42,001 bases of DNA from Desulfobacteraceae bacterium (GTDB taxonomy: Bacteria; Desulfobacterota; Desulfobacteria; Desulfobacterales; Desulfobacteraceae). The stretch is taken from assembly GCA_024225635.1 (NCBI GenBank), contig JAAEMK010000307.1, positions 1 to 42,001 of the forward strand, written 5' to 3'. Position 1 is the first letter of the stretch. Each line of letters begins with the position of its first letter. The translations under genes were made by a program, and so were the position numbers. Shown one piece after another: positions 1 through 7,618 of the stretch. The notes beneath the pieces are model-generated. The model worked only from the letters and a program-made list of their open reading frames with translations, did no database searches and was not told the origin of the DNA.

Positions 1-1526
1 GCATCCGCGCCGATCACCTCAAGGGTATGAACGCCCTCCCCAAGATCCGCCGCCGTCACAGGCGCGGAAACGGACAGGATGCCGCTCCACTCGCCGCTGT
101 CCAGCCGGTATCTGTATGTTTTTACATCTTCTCCTCCCACCGTGACCTCAATGGATGTGGCGCCCACCGTACCCGAAGGAGCGTTGAACATCCCGGCCCG
201 GGGCGGGGTGGTATCCAGAATCCACTCAAACACGGTGGCATCGGCCTGGGGCTGCCAGATACCTTCGCTGTTCCTGCCTGTCACGGAAAGGGTGTGTTTG
301 CCGTCCTCGGAAAGAGCAAAGGTCAACGGCTGACCTACGGAGATCTCCCGGGACCAGGCCCCGTTGTCCAGGCTGTAACGGTAGGTCTCAACACCGATCC
401 CGCCGATGATGATCCGGTAAGAGCCTGTATTGGTCGTGCTGTTGGGAATATCCGAAAGGGTCGCAAAGGGCGCGTCCACGGATTTGAGCTCAAAGCCGGC
501 AGAGACCGATATATCGGACATTACATTTGTATCGGTTCTTGGATTATCCGTTGAGCCGTCACTCCAGCTCACAAAAATATACTTGTCATCGGGTACGGCT
601 GTAACAGCGGTTCCGGCACCGCCGGGTTCCACGGTCTGCTCTGTTGCGCCTGTAACGGCGCCGCCCGGTCCGGCCGTATATGTCAGCGTATAGTTCTTTA
701 AAGTATACTGGGCGGTTACGGTCATGTTAGATTGAACATTGGTAAATGCCTTGTCCCAACCGGCAAAGACATAGCCGGTATCGGCCTGAACCGCCGGGGC
801 TGTCGCAGATGAACCCTTGGGGACGGTCTGAGCCAGGGCCCCGCCTCCGGTACGCTCCCCTTTGCCATCCAAATCAAATGTCACTGAGTAGTACGTCACA
901 GGAGTAGGAGGAGGAGTCGTACTATCATTATCGGTAATGTTTAAAGTCAATGTTGACTGACTTCCTTCACCAGCTCCTGAAAAGTTGCTCAGGGTAATGG
1001 TGACGGTCTCATTTGTTTCCACGACACTGTCATCGGTAATGGTTATTGCAAAAGATTTACTACCATCGTCTCCATCAGCCCAGTTCAATGTATTGTTGGC
1101 GGCGGTATAATCGGCGCCGGCGGTTGCCGTGCCATCGGATGTTGCGTAATCAACAGAAGCTGCACCATCGCTGCCGCCTGATCGTGTTACGGTTAAGGTG
1201 GCGGTCCCGCCATTTTCAGCGACCGAGGAAGTGGCGGATGAAAACTGAAGTGTGCCCGGCAGTGAAGAGATACTTCCAGTGAAAAGATAGCCCGGACGTA
1301 ATTCATATGAAGTGGAAGCAACTTTTGCTGAAGAAGCATTTTCTCCAGCAACAAAGTTCATTTTATAGCTTATGGACGTAATGCTCCCGGAACTGTCCAT
1401 GACGTTACGCTGTATTTCATAGGCCAAAGAGCGCTGAACGTCGATAACCATAAGCATTCCCAGGAAAATCGACACTCCAAGGAAGAACATTAATAATTTA
1501 TGACCTGTATTGATCGATATATTCAC
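1..1526 (-). CDS. Secreted Calx-beta / InlB-type repeat protein (5' part, runs off window)
   Basis: The minus strand is open from a GTG at 1526 to the window edge (508 codons), so the C-terminus is missing. GTG is preferred over the ATG at 1490 because a GGGGG stretch precedes it; both are in frame. Residues 10-37 form a hydrophobic signal or anchor segment. A Calx-beta domain follows (about 88-200, with the typical D-Y-A-T-S-D-G-T-A-T-A-G-A-D-Y core), then an InlB/Listeria-Bacteroides repeat (about 208-265, ending AGWDKAF...VTAQY), a divergent second copy (YTLTYTAGPGG...), and two tandem modules containing TYRYSLDNGAWS and TYRYRLDSGEWS that resemble Ig-like or Y_Y_Y modules. These families are found in exported adhesins and surface proteins; the exact function is unknown. 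It diverges from the DUF362 gene across a 427-base gap. Confidence 0.85.
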   Translation of the reverse strand, partial: MNISINTGHKLLMFFLGVSIFLGMLMVIDVQRSLAYEIQRNVMDSSGSITSISYKMNFVAGENASSAKVASTSYELRPGYLFTGSISSLPGTLQFSSATSSVAENGGTATLTVTRSGGSDGAASVDYATSDGTATAGADYTAANNTLNWADGDDGSKSFAITITDDSVVETNETVTITLSNFSGAGEGSQSTLTLNITDNDSTTPPPTPVTYYSVTFDLDGKGERTGGGALAQTVPKGSSATAPAVQADTGYVFAGWDKAFTNVQSNMTVTAQYTLKNYTLTYTAGPGGAVTGATEQTVEPGGAGTAVTAVPDDKYIFVSWSDGSTDNPRTDTNVMSDISVSAGFELKSVDAPFATLSDIPNSTTNTGSYRIIIGGIGVETYRYSLDNGAWSREISVGQPLTFALSEDGKHTLSVTGRNSEGIWQPQADATVFEWILDTTPPRAGMFNAPSGTVGATSIEVTVGGEDVKTYRYRLDSGEWSGILSVSAPVTAADLGEGVHTLEVIGAD

Positions 1527-1570
1527 ACACACCCCCAAACGCTCTATGCCTTTTGTTATTTACTTATTAA

Positions 1571-1630
1571 AGAACGGTGAATCGACTTAAAGAACGTTGA
1601 ATCGGCTTAGAGAACATTGGATCAACACAC
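1571..1630. repeat. 20-bp tandem repeat, three degenerate copies
   Basis: Three consecutive 20-base units begin AGAACGGTGAATCG, AGAACGTTGAATCG and AGAACATTGGATC. Copies 1 and 2 match well; copy 3 is decayed. The array lies about 45 bases upstream of the minus-strand repeat-protein start. It may be an array of regulator-binding sites or a neutral microsatellite. Confidence 0.6.
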
Positions 1631-1670
1631 TTCTTTCATATCGATACAAACACAAGCTATTTAAAACAGT

Positions 1671-1699
1671 TATGCACAAACCACCTTCGTTTGTGCATA
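1671..1699. promoter_or_regulatory. 11-bp perfect inverted repeat in divergent intergenic region
   Basis: TATGCACAAAC and GTTTGTGCATA flank a 7-base loop. Further TGCA-containing words (CATGCAAAT near 1711, GCATGCAG near 1732) follow. The 427-base gap 1527-1953 holds no convincing gene. It contains the tandem repeat, this inverted repeat and a sigma70-type promoter. The inverted repeat may be an operator or an mRNA hairpin; there is no U-run, so an intrinsic terminator is unlikely. Confidence 0.4.
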
Positions 1700-1891
1700 T
1701 CGGATACAACATGCAAATTTTAGGTACTACGCATGCAGATATATCAATATATGAATTTAAAAGCAATACAAAACATGTTCGCCCTCACTAGGAAATATGA
1801 GAAAAAATCCAAAAAAAATTGCCCAAGCAAATTGTGGATGAAGAGATAAATAATTATAACTATTTTCAGATGCCCTGGAGCATTCAGGTGG

Positions 1892-1920
1892 TTGACAGAC
1901 CCCGTGAACGCTTGTACTAT
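1892..1920 (+). promoter_or_regulatory. Sigma70-type promoter for DUF362/polyferredoxin operon
   Basis: TTGACA, a 17-base spacer and TACTAT lie 34 bases upstream of the DUF362 start codon. Spacer and flanks closely resemble the promoter at 9882-9910: both have GGTTGAC, then CCCC-R-TGAACGC-Y-TGTA and TATT in the same register. Confidence 0.75.
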
Positions 1921-1953
1921 TCTGGAAAAAGAATCCGGATTCAAGGAGGCGCC

Positions 1954-2889
1954 ATGGACCCCCGAGACACCCGAAGAACATTCCTGAAAAAGAGTCTTAC
2001 TTACTCAACCGTTGCCGCAGGCACCCTCGTGTTCCACGGCATCGACGCCCTGTGGGGACAGGTCAGTCCCGGAACCCCGTCCGATCTTGTGGCTGTGAAG
2101 AACGGCGAGCCGGGCGCCATGTTTGACGCCGCCATTGCCCGGGCAGGCGGCATGGGCCGCTTTGTCCGCCGGGGCCAGACCGTTGTGGTCAAGCCGAACA
2201 TCGGCTGGAACCGGCCCCCCGAGACCGGCGCCAACACCCATCCGGAACTTGTAAAGCACGTCGTGGCCCACTGCCTGGATGCCGGGGCGAAAAAGGTGTA
2301 TGTGTTTGACCATGCCGTGGACAAGGGCGAAAAATGCTATAAAAAAAGCGGCATCGAATCCGCCGTGAAATCCGCCGGGGGAATCATGGTGCCGGGAGGC
2401 CATAAGAAATATTTCCAGAAAATCGACATTCCCCAGGGCGAAAAACTCACATCCACCAGGGTCCATGAACTGATCCTGGAGTCGGATGTCTACATCAATG
2501 TGCCGGTGCTCAAGCATCACTCCTCATCCGGGTTGACCCTTGCCATGAAGAACCAGATGGGCGTGGTCTGGAACAGGGGATATTACCATTTAAAGGGGTT
2601 GCACCGCTGCATCGCGGATTTCTGCCATGTGGGAAAACCGGATCTCAATGTCATGGACGCCTACAGGATCACGCTTCGCAACGGCCCGAGCCGGGCGGGA
2701 AAGGATGACGTGGTGATCCGCAAGACACTGCTGCTCTCCAGCGACATCGTTGCCATTGACTCGGCCGCGGCCCGGATATTCGGTAAAAATCCCGAAGAGA
2801 TCAACCACATCCTGTACGGCCACCAAACCGGTATCGGCACCATGGATCTTTCAAGCCTCAACATCCAAAAGATCAATCTGGCCGGATGA
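1954..2889 (+). CDS. Tat-exported DUF362 domain protein
   Basis: The 311-aa start is set by AAGGAGG just before the ATG at 1954; an upstream in-frame extension exists but would bury the signal. The N-terminus carries a twin-arginine signal (RRTFLKKS followed by a hydrophobic stretch), so the protein is probably exported folded. The remainder is a DUF362 domain: VVVKPNIGWNRPP, a DAGAKKVYVFDHA segment, YINVPVLKHH, LTLAMKNQMG and a final SDIVAIDSAAARIFG. DUF362 proteins are often found with ferredoxins, but the reaction is not established. No ferredoxin-type cysteine cluster is visible here. Its stop overlaps the next start by four bases (ATGA), indicating translational coupling to the membrane polyferredoxin. 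Inference: a periplasmic partner of a membrane electron-transfer complex. Confidence 0.88.
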   Translation: MDPRDTRRTFLKKSLTYSTVAAGTLVFHGIDALWGQVSPGTPSDLVAVKNGEPGAMFDAAIARAGGMGRFVRRGQTVVVKPNIGWNRPPETGANTHPELVKHVVAHCLDAGAKKVYVFDHAVDKGEKCYKKSGIESAVKSAGGIMVPGGHKKYFQKIDIPQGEKLTSTRVHELILESDVYINVPVLKHHSSSGLTLAMKNQMGVVWNRGYYHLKGLHRCIADFCHVGKPDLNVMDAYRITLRNGPSRAGKDDVVIRKTLLLSSDIVAIDSAAARIFGKNPEEINHILYGHQTGIGTMDLSSLNIQKINLAG

Positions 2890-4481
2890 CCGGACGGGTT
2901 CCCAAAAAAACAGGGCGTTCGCTGAAAACCGGGGAAAGCCCCATCCGCGCAATTTTCGCAGGATCGATGATGCTTGTGTTCATCCTCTATTTCCTGGATA
3001 TCTTTCCGGCGGCAACCGGGTTCCTTGGGCAAACCGCGGTCGGGTTTCAATTTTTTCCTTCGCTTGCCGGTGCGGTTTCAGGGAGCACCAAAGCCATCCT
3101 GCTCTTTACCCTGCTTCTCCTGCTGTGCATGGTGTTTGGCCGGATCTACTGCGCCGTGCTCTGCCCCCTCGGCATTTTCCAGGATATGATGATCTTCCTT
3201 TCCCGGCGGTATGGAAAAAGAAAAGGCCTTTTGCCATACCGCCGGAAGCCCTACCCCTTTTTATGGTACGCCATCCTGGTTCTCACGGCCCTGCTCTTTT
3301 TCGCAGGATCTCTGATCCCCATCAACCTTCTGGACCCTTTTTCCATCTTTGGCCGATTCTGCACCCTTCTGATACAGCCGGTGCTCTCCTGTATCAACAA
3401 TCTGCTGGCGGCCTTTGCGGAGCATTTTGATATCTACATCCTTACGCCGGTTACTCCGGGTCCTGTCCAATGGCCCCTGTTCCTGCTCGCCTACGGCTGG
3501 TTCATCATGGTGATCGCCATGGCCTTTTACCACGGCAGGCTCTACTGCAACACCCTGTGCCCCGTGGGCGCTTTTTTCAGCCTCTTTTCCGGAACGGCCC
3601 TGTTCAGGTTCTCCATTGACGAAAACCTGTGCACCGCCTGCGGGAAATGCGCAAGAATCTGCAGGGCGGGCTGTGTGGACCCGGTGGAAGGGAAAATTGA
3701 TCCGGCCCGGTGTGTGGCCTGCTTTGACTGCATGGATGCCTGCCCGGAAAAGGCGGTCACGTACACGGGAACCGTCCCGGCTCCCGGGAACCCGACCCGG
3801 AATCAAAGAAGAAAGTTCCTCACCTCACTTGCAGCCGGTGCCGGAATCATGGCCCTGGGCCTGCCCCTGAGAACTGCCCTTGGCAAAATAACCCGGGAGT
3901 CCCCTCCCCTGCCCCTGCCTGTCACACCGCCGGGTTCCCTGGGGATCGGGCATTTCTCCCGGCGCTGCGTGGCCTGCCTGGCCTGTGTCAATGCTTGCCC
4001 GGAAAAGGTGCTGGTGCCGGGTCTCACCCCCCATGGCATGGCCGGCATCATCCAGCCCGGCCTTGATTTCACCAGGAGCCGGTGCGCCTATACCTGTAAT
4101 GCCTGCACCCGGGTCTGCCCATCCGGGGCCATTCTCCCCATCCCCCTCGAGGAAAAGCAGCGAACCCGGATCGGAAGGGTGGTGTTCCTGGAGAAAAGAT
4201 GCCTGGTATATACCCATAAAAGGGATTGCGGGGCCTGTGCGGAAGTGTGCCCCACCCATGCGGTTCACACGGTCATGGAAAACAATATCCGCTATCCCCG
4301 GCTGAAACCTGACGCCTGCATCGGATGCGGGGCCTGCCAGCTGGTCTGCCCGGTGACTCCCAAGGCCATTTATGTGGAGGCTGCCAGGGTTCATGAAACG
4401 GCTGGTCCGCCTTTTTTTCAAAAACAGGATGGCGCATCCCCGGCCAAAGTCATGGGACCGGAGGATGACTTTCCCTTTTAA
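2886..4481 (+). CDS. Membrane-anchored polyferredoxin (NapH-like membrane part + Fe-S domains)
   Basis: 531 aa. The N-terminal half is a NapH/Fer4_5-type membrane domain with about five helices and two CxxxCP loops (YCAVLCPLG near residue 92, YCNTLCPVG near 220). Two 4Fe-4S motifs follow (CTACGKC...C near 248 and CVACFDCMDACP near 275). Near residue 302 a twin-arginine-like RRKFLTSLAAGAG segment starts a hydrophobic stretch, after which further clusters appear: CVACLACVNACP, CAYTCNACTRVCP, CGACAEVCP and CIGCGACQLVCP. This layout looks like a NapH-type and a NapG-type protein joined in one chain, with the old signal retained internally. It probably carries electrons across or along the membrane, working with the overlapping DUF362 protein. 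The physiological donor and acceptor cannot be read from the sequence. Confidence 0.88.
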   Translation: MTGRVPKKTGRSLKTGESPIRAIFAGSMMLVFILYFLDIFPAATGFLGQTAVGFQFFPSLAGAVSGSTKAILLFTLLLLLCMVFGRIYCAVLCPLGIFQDMMIFLSRRYGKRKGLLPYRRKPYPFLWYAILVLTALLFFAGSLIPINLLDPFSIFGRFCTLLIQPVLSCINNLLAAFAEHFDIYILTPVTPGPVQWPLFLLAYGWFIMVIAMAFYHGRLYCNTLCPVGAFFSLFSGTALFRFSIDENLCTACGKCARICRAGCVDPVEGKIDPARCVACFDCMDACPEKAVTYTGTVPAPGNPTRNQRRKFLTSLAAGAGIMALGLPLRTALGKITRESPPLPLPVTPPGSLGIGHFSRRCVACLACVNACPEKVLVPGLTPHGMAGIIQPGLDFTRSRCAYTCNACTRVCPSGAILPIPLEEKQRTRIGRVVFLEKRCLVYTHKRDCGACAEVCPTHAVHTVMENNIRYPRLKPDACIGCGACQLVCPVTPKAIYVEAARVHETAGPPFFQKQDGASPAKVMGPEDDFPF

Positions 4482-4514
4482 AAAACGCCCCGGGCATTTC
4501 CTGAAAAATAGTTA

Positions 4515-4546
4515 TTGAATGCACAGGAAAAATATCTTAGTATAAT
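4515..4546 (+). promoter_or_regulatory. Possible promoter of acetate kinase gene
   Basis: A consensus TATAAT at 4541-4546 lies 37 bases upstream of the ackA ATG. The best -35 (TTGAAT at 4515) is 20 bases away, which is long, so an activator or another -35 may be used. The 102-base gap after the polyferredoxin gene has no clear terminator. Confidence 0.4.
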
Positions 4547-4583
4547 CCATTGCTCACCCCCGACCCCAAAAGGAGATCCCGTT

Positions 4584-5768
4584 ATGAAAGAGGCTATTGC
4601 CGTTATCAACGGCGGATCGTCGAGCATCAAGTTTTCCCTGTATGAAATCGGCAAAGACCGGCGCCTCGAATCCTGCTGCCGTGGGCAGATCGAAGGAATC
4701 GGCGTCGATCCGAACTTTACGGCCAAGGCCGGGGACGGGAAGGAGATGGGGAAAATGCGCTGGAAAAACCATCCGGACGTAACCCACAGGTTTCTCCTCT
4801 CCTATCTGATCGATTGGACCAGCGAAAACTTCAAAGATCTCCAGGTAAAAGCGGTGGGACACCGGGTGGTCCACGGAGGCGCCCATTACAGGGAACCGGT
4901 CCGGGTGGACGAAAAAATCCTTGAACACCTCGGGGCCCTTGCGCCCCTTGCCCCCCTGCACCAGCCCCACAACCTCGCCCCCATTGCCGCCATCGCGGGC
5001 CTGGTACCAGATGTACCACAGGTGGCCTGCTTCGACACAGCCTTCCACAGCACCCACACCGGGCCGGAGTGTCACTTTGCCCTGCCCCGGAAACTTACGG
5101 CCCAGGGCGTGCGCCGCTACGGTTTTCACGGATTGTCCTACGAATATATCGCGGACAGGCTGCCCGAATATGACAAAAAGGCGGCCGCAGGCAGGACGGT
5201 GGTGCTGCACCTGGGCAGCGGGGCCAGCATGTGCGCCCTCAAGGGGGGAAAGAGCGTCGCCTCCACCATGGGATTTTCAGCTGCCGACGGCCTGCCCATG
5301 GGCACCCGCACCGGAACCATGGATCCCGGCGTGCTCCTATATCTGATGCAGGAAAAAAAGATGGGCCCCTGGGAGATGGAAACCCTGCTCTACAGGGAGT
5401 CGGGCCTTCTGGGGGTATCGGGCATCAGCAACGACATGCGGGTCCTGCTCGAAAACGAGTCGCCCAAGGCAATGGAGGCCGTGGATCTTTTCGTGTACCG
5501 TATCCGCAAGGAGCTGGGGGGATTTGCTTCGGTTCTGGAAGGGCTGGACGCCGTGGTGTTCACCGCCGGCATCGGCGAAAACGCCCCGGAAATCCGCCGG
5601 AGGATCTGTGAAAAATTCAGCTGGCTGGGCCTGGAGCTGGATGACCGGGCCAACCTTGGGAACGGCCCCCGGATCAGCACCCCCGGAAGCAGGGTATCGG
5701 CCTGGGTCATCCCCACGGACGAGGAGATCATGATCGCCCGGCATGTGCTCGATGTCATCGGCGGTTGA
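4584..5768 (+). CDS. ackA: Acetate kinase family protein (acetate/propionate kinase)
   Basis: 394 aa, the usual acetate kinase length. AAAGGAG ten bases before the ATG fixes the start. Family landmarks in order: NGGSSSIKFSLYE at the N-terminus, GHRVVHGG, CFDTAFHSTH, RYGFHGLSYEYI, HLGSGASMCALKGGKS, MGTRTGTMDPG and FTAGIGENAPEIRRR. The enzyme interconverts acetate plus ATP with acetyl phosphate plus ADP in the cytoplasm, giving substrate-level ATP from acetyl-CoA. The phosphate-binding loop reads HLGSGAS rather than the common HLGNGAS, a variant of the acetate kinase superfamily; propionate as substrate is possible. No phosphotransacetylase or phosphoketolase gene is adjacent, so the partner must be encoded elsewhere. 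Confidence 0.93.
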   Translation: MKEAIAVINGGSSSIKFSLYEIGKDRRLESCCRGQIEGIGVDPNFTAKAGDGKEMGKMRWKNHPDVTHRFLLSYLIDWTSENFKDLQVKAVGHRVVHGGAHYREPVRVDEKILEHLGALAPLAPLHQPHNLAPIAAIAGLVPDVPQVACFDTAFHSTHTGPECHFALPRKLTAQGVRRYGFHGLSYEYIADRLPEYDKKAAAGRTVVLHLGSGASMCALKGGKSVASTMGFSAADGLPMGTRTGTMDPGVLLYLMQEKKMGPWEMETLLYRESGLLGVSGISNDMRVLLENESPKAMEAVDLFVYRIRKELGGFASVLEGLDAVVFTAGIGENAPEIRRRICEKFSWLGLELDDRANLGNGPRISTPGSRVSAWVIPTDEEIMIARHVLDVIGG

Positions 5769-5917
5769 CCAGGCTTTAATCATGAGGTCTTTTACGAGGC
5801 TGGAGACACCGCCCGTCGTCACTGCGGAATCGACGTATAAACCCCGGCGGGTTTCCAGCGTCTCAGTTTCACGTTCGGCAATTTAAATTTTGTAAAACTT
5901 AAAAATCCGGAGGAATC

Positions 5918-6229
5918 ATGAAAAAAATTATCATGTTTTCAGCATTAGGTCTTTTTCTATTTGTAATGGGTTGCGCAACACCATACCCTGTAGGCTCATT
6001 CTACACAGGATTAAAACTTCCTGTTGCAGTTACGGCAAACAAGGGAATAGCCCCAAAAGTAGGCACAGCGGAATGCACCAGTATTCTCAGCATCATCGCT
6101 ACCGGCGATGCCAGTATTGAAACCGCCAAAAAGAACGGCGGTATCACTAAAGTGCATCATGTTGACTGGGATGTTGAGAACATCTTAGGCATCATCGGCA
6201 GATATAAAGTTACTGTTTACGGAGAATAG
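5918..6229 (+). CDS. TRL-like family lipoprotein
   Basis: 103 aa with a GGAGG ribosome-binding site. The N-terminus is a lipoprotein signal: MKK, a hydrophobic core, and lipobox VMGC with Cys at residue 19. The rest matches the TRL-like family (PF13146) from memory: KVGTAECTSILSIIATGDASIE, AAKKNGGITKVHHVD and NILGIIGRYKVTVYGE. TRL-like proteins are small envelope proteins of unknown role. It stands alone, between acetate kinase and a repeat element. Confidence 0.88.
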   Translation: MKKIIMFSALGLFLFVMGCATPYPVGSFYTGLKLPVAVTANKGIAPKVGTAECTSILSIIATGDASIETAKKNGGITKVHHVDWDVENILGIIGRYKVTVYGE

Positions 6230-6254
6230 TCTATAAAAAATTGCCGGACTAAAG

Positions 6255-6353
6255 GGGTAAAGACGGACCCGAAAAGCCGCAGCTTTTCGGTCCGCTTACC
6301 CTAAAAAGGGGACAGATTTATTTTTTCTAAAAAGGGGACGGATTTATTTTTTT
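6255..6353. repeat. REP-like element: long imperfect hairpin plus two direct repeats
   Basis: An imperfect palindrome (GGGTAA...CGGACC.GAAAAGC, loop CGCA, GCTTTTCGGTCCG.TTACCC, 6255-6301) is followed by two head-to-tail copies of a 26-27 base unit, CTAAAAAGGGGACRGATTT plus ATTTTTT (6301-6326 and 6327-6353). Words like AAAGGGGACAGATTTATTTTT recur in many genomes near REP-associated (IS200-like) transposases; that link is from memory. The element ends only 11 bases before the pqiA start codon, where no Shine-Dalgarno sequence is visible. The hairpin could also end transcription from the lipoprotein gene. Confidence 0.6.
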
Positions 6354-6364
6354 CCTCACCAGCT

Positions 6365-7618
6365 ATGAATCAAACGATAAAAATCACCGTGTTGCCCATA
6401 GCCTGCCATGATTGTGACCTGATTCATCAGGTCGGCCCCGTGCCTGAAAACGGCATTGCCAGGTGCTCCCGTTGCGGCGCGGTGCTGCTTCACCACAAGC
6501 CACGCTGCCTGGACCGGGTCCTGGCATTGACCCTGGCGAGTCTCATGCTGTTCGTGCTGGCTAACACTTTTCCGTTTCTGGGGTTTAAAATGGGCGCCCT
6601 TGTCCGCGAGACCAGGTTGATCACCGGCATTCATGAGTTGTATGTCCAGGGCGAGTGGCCCATGGCAACCGTGGTTTCCCTGACCACCATTGCCGTGCCT
6701 TTATTTCAGATGATCTGTCTGCTGTACCTTTTAATACCGCTGAAGATGAACCGAGTCCCCTGGCAGGCGAACAAGGTGTTCCTATGGAGCCTGTGCCTGA
6801 AACCCTGGGGCATGGTGGAGGTGTTCCTGTTCGGCATCCTGGTGGCCTATGTCAAACTGGCCGGGATGGCCAGCGTTATACCGGGGATTGCCGCCTTTTC
6901 CTTCATGGGCCTGGTGGTGATGCTGACGGCGTCCATGGCGGCCATGGACGAGCATCTTGTCTGGGCAAGCATGCCGTTGGAACCCGGCCCCGGCCACGCC
7001 CATGCCGATGATGCCCCTTTGATCTCCTGTCATCGCTGCCACCTGCTCTGCCGGGGGGATGCCCGCGATCGCCTTCGGATGAAATGCCCCCGCTGCGGCG
7101 TGTCCCTCCATCGCCGTAAACCAGACAGCATTTCCCGGACCTGGGCCCTGGTGCTGGCGGCTTTGATTTTTTATATTCCGGCCAACGTGCTGCCCATCAC
7201 CGTGGTGACATCCCTGGGCGGCAAACAGGCCGATACCATCATCAGCGGTGTGATCTATTTTTTACTCCACGGCAGCTGGCCCATCGCCCTGGTGATTTTC
7301 ACGGCCAGCGTTTGTGTGCCCATGCTGAAAATCGCATCCCTCACGTACCTGTTGATCTCGGTCCAGCTCAAATCCGGATGGCGGCCCGAAGACCGCACCC
7401 GGTTGTACCGCATCACCGAAGTGGTGGGCCGCTGGTCCATGATCGATGTTTTTGTGGTGACGATTCTGGTGGCCATGGTGAACCTTGGGGCCCTTGCCTC
7501 CATTGATGCGGGTCCCGCGGCCGTCTACTTTTGCGCGGTGGTGATCATCACCATGATCGCCGCCATGAGCTTTGACCCCAGGCTTATCTGGGATAATTGC
7601 GGAAAAAACCATGAATGA
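6365..7618 (+). CDS. pqiA: PqiA-like integral membrane protein
   Basis: 417 aa, close to E. coli PqiA. Two homologous halves each begin with a zinc-ribbon (CHDCDL...CSRCGAVL at 14-40; CHRCHL...CPRCGVSL near 221-249) followed by about four transmembrane helices (first half has LANTFPFLGFKMG, second has PANVLPITVVTSLGG). PqiA is the inner-membrane partner of the PqiB MCE tunnel, which moves lipids between inner and outer membranes. It overlaps pqiB by eight bases, so the genes are cotranslated. The start has no good ribosome-binding site; a REP-like repeat abuts it and may have altered its expression signals. Confidence 0.9.
   Translation: MNQTIKITVLPIACHDCDLIHQVGPVPENGIARCSRCGAVLLHHKPRCLDRVLALTLASLMLFVLANTFPFLGFKMGALVRETRLITGIHELYVQGEWPMATVVSLTTIAVPLFQMICLLYLLIPLKMNRVPWQANKVFLWSLCLKPWGMVEVFLFGILVAYVKLAGMASVIPGIAAFSFMGLVVMLTASMAAMDEHLVWASMPLEPGPGHAHADDAPLISCHRCHLLCRGDARDRLRMKCPRCGVSLHRRKPDSISRTWALVLAALIFYIPANVLPITVVTSLGGKQADTIISGVIYFLLHGSWPIALVIFTASVCVPMLKIASLTYLLISVQLKSGWRPEDRTRLYRITEVVGRWSMIDVFVVTILVAMVNLGALASIDAGPAAVYFCAVVIITMIAAMSFDPRLIWDNCGKNHE

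Noticed and set aside
1597-1791. 64-codon plus-strand frame in the first intergenic gap
   Set aside because: No ribosome-binding site, and it overlaps the tandem repeat and inverted repeat.
4584-5768. Butyrate kinase
   Set aside because: The N-terminal NGGSSSIKFSLYE and MGTRTGTMDPG motifs and the length fit acetate/propionate kinase better.
5839-5854. Small hairpin AAACCC-CGGC-GGGTTT after acetate kinase as a terminator
   Set aside because: Only six pairs with no T-run; too weak to call.
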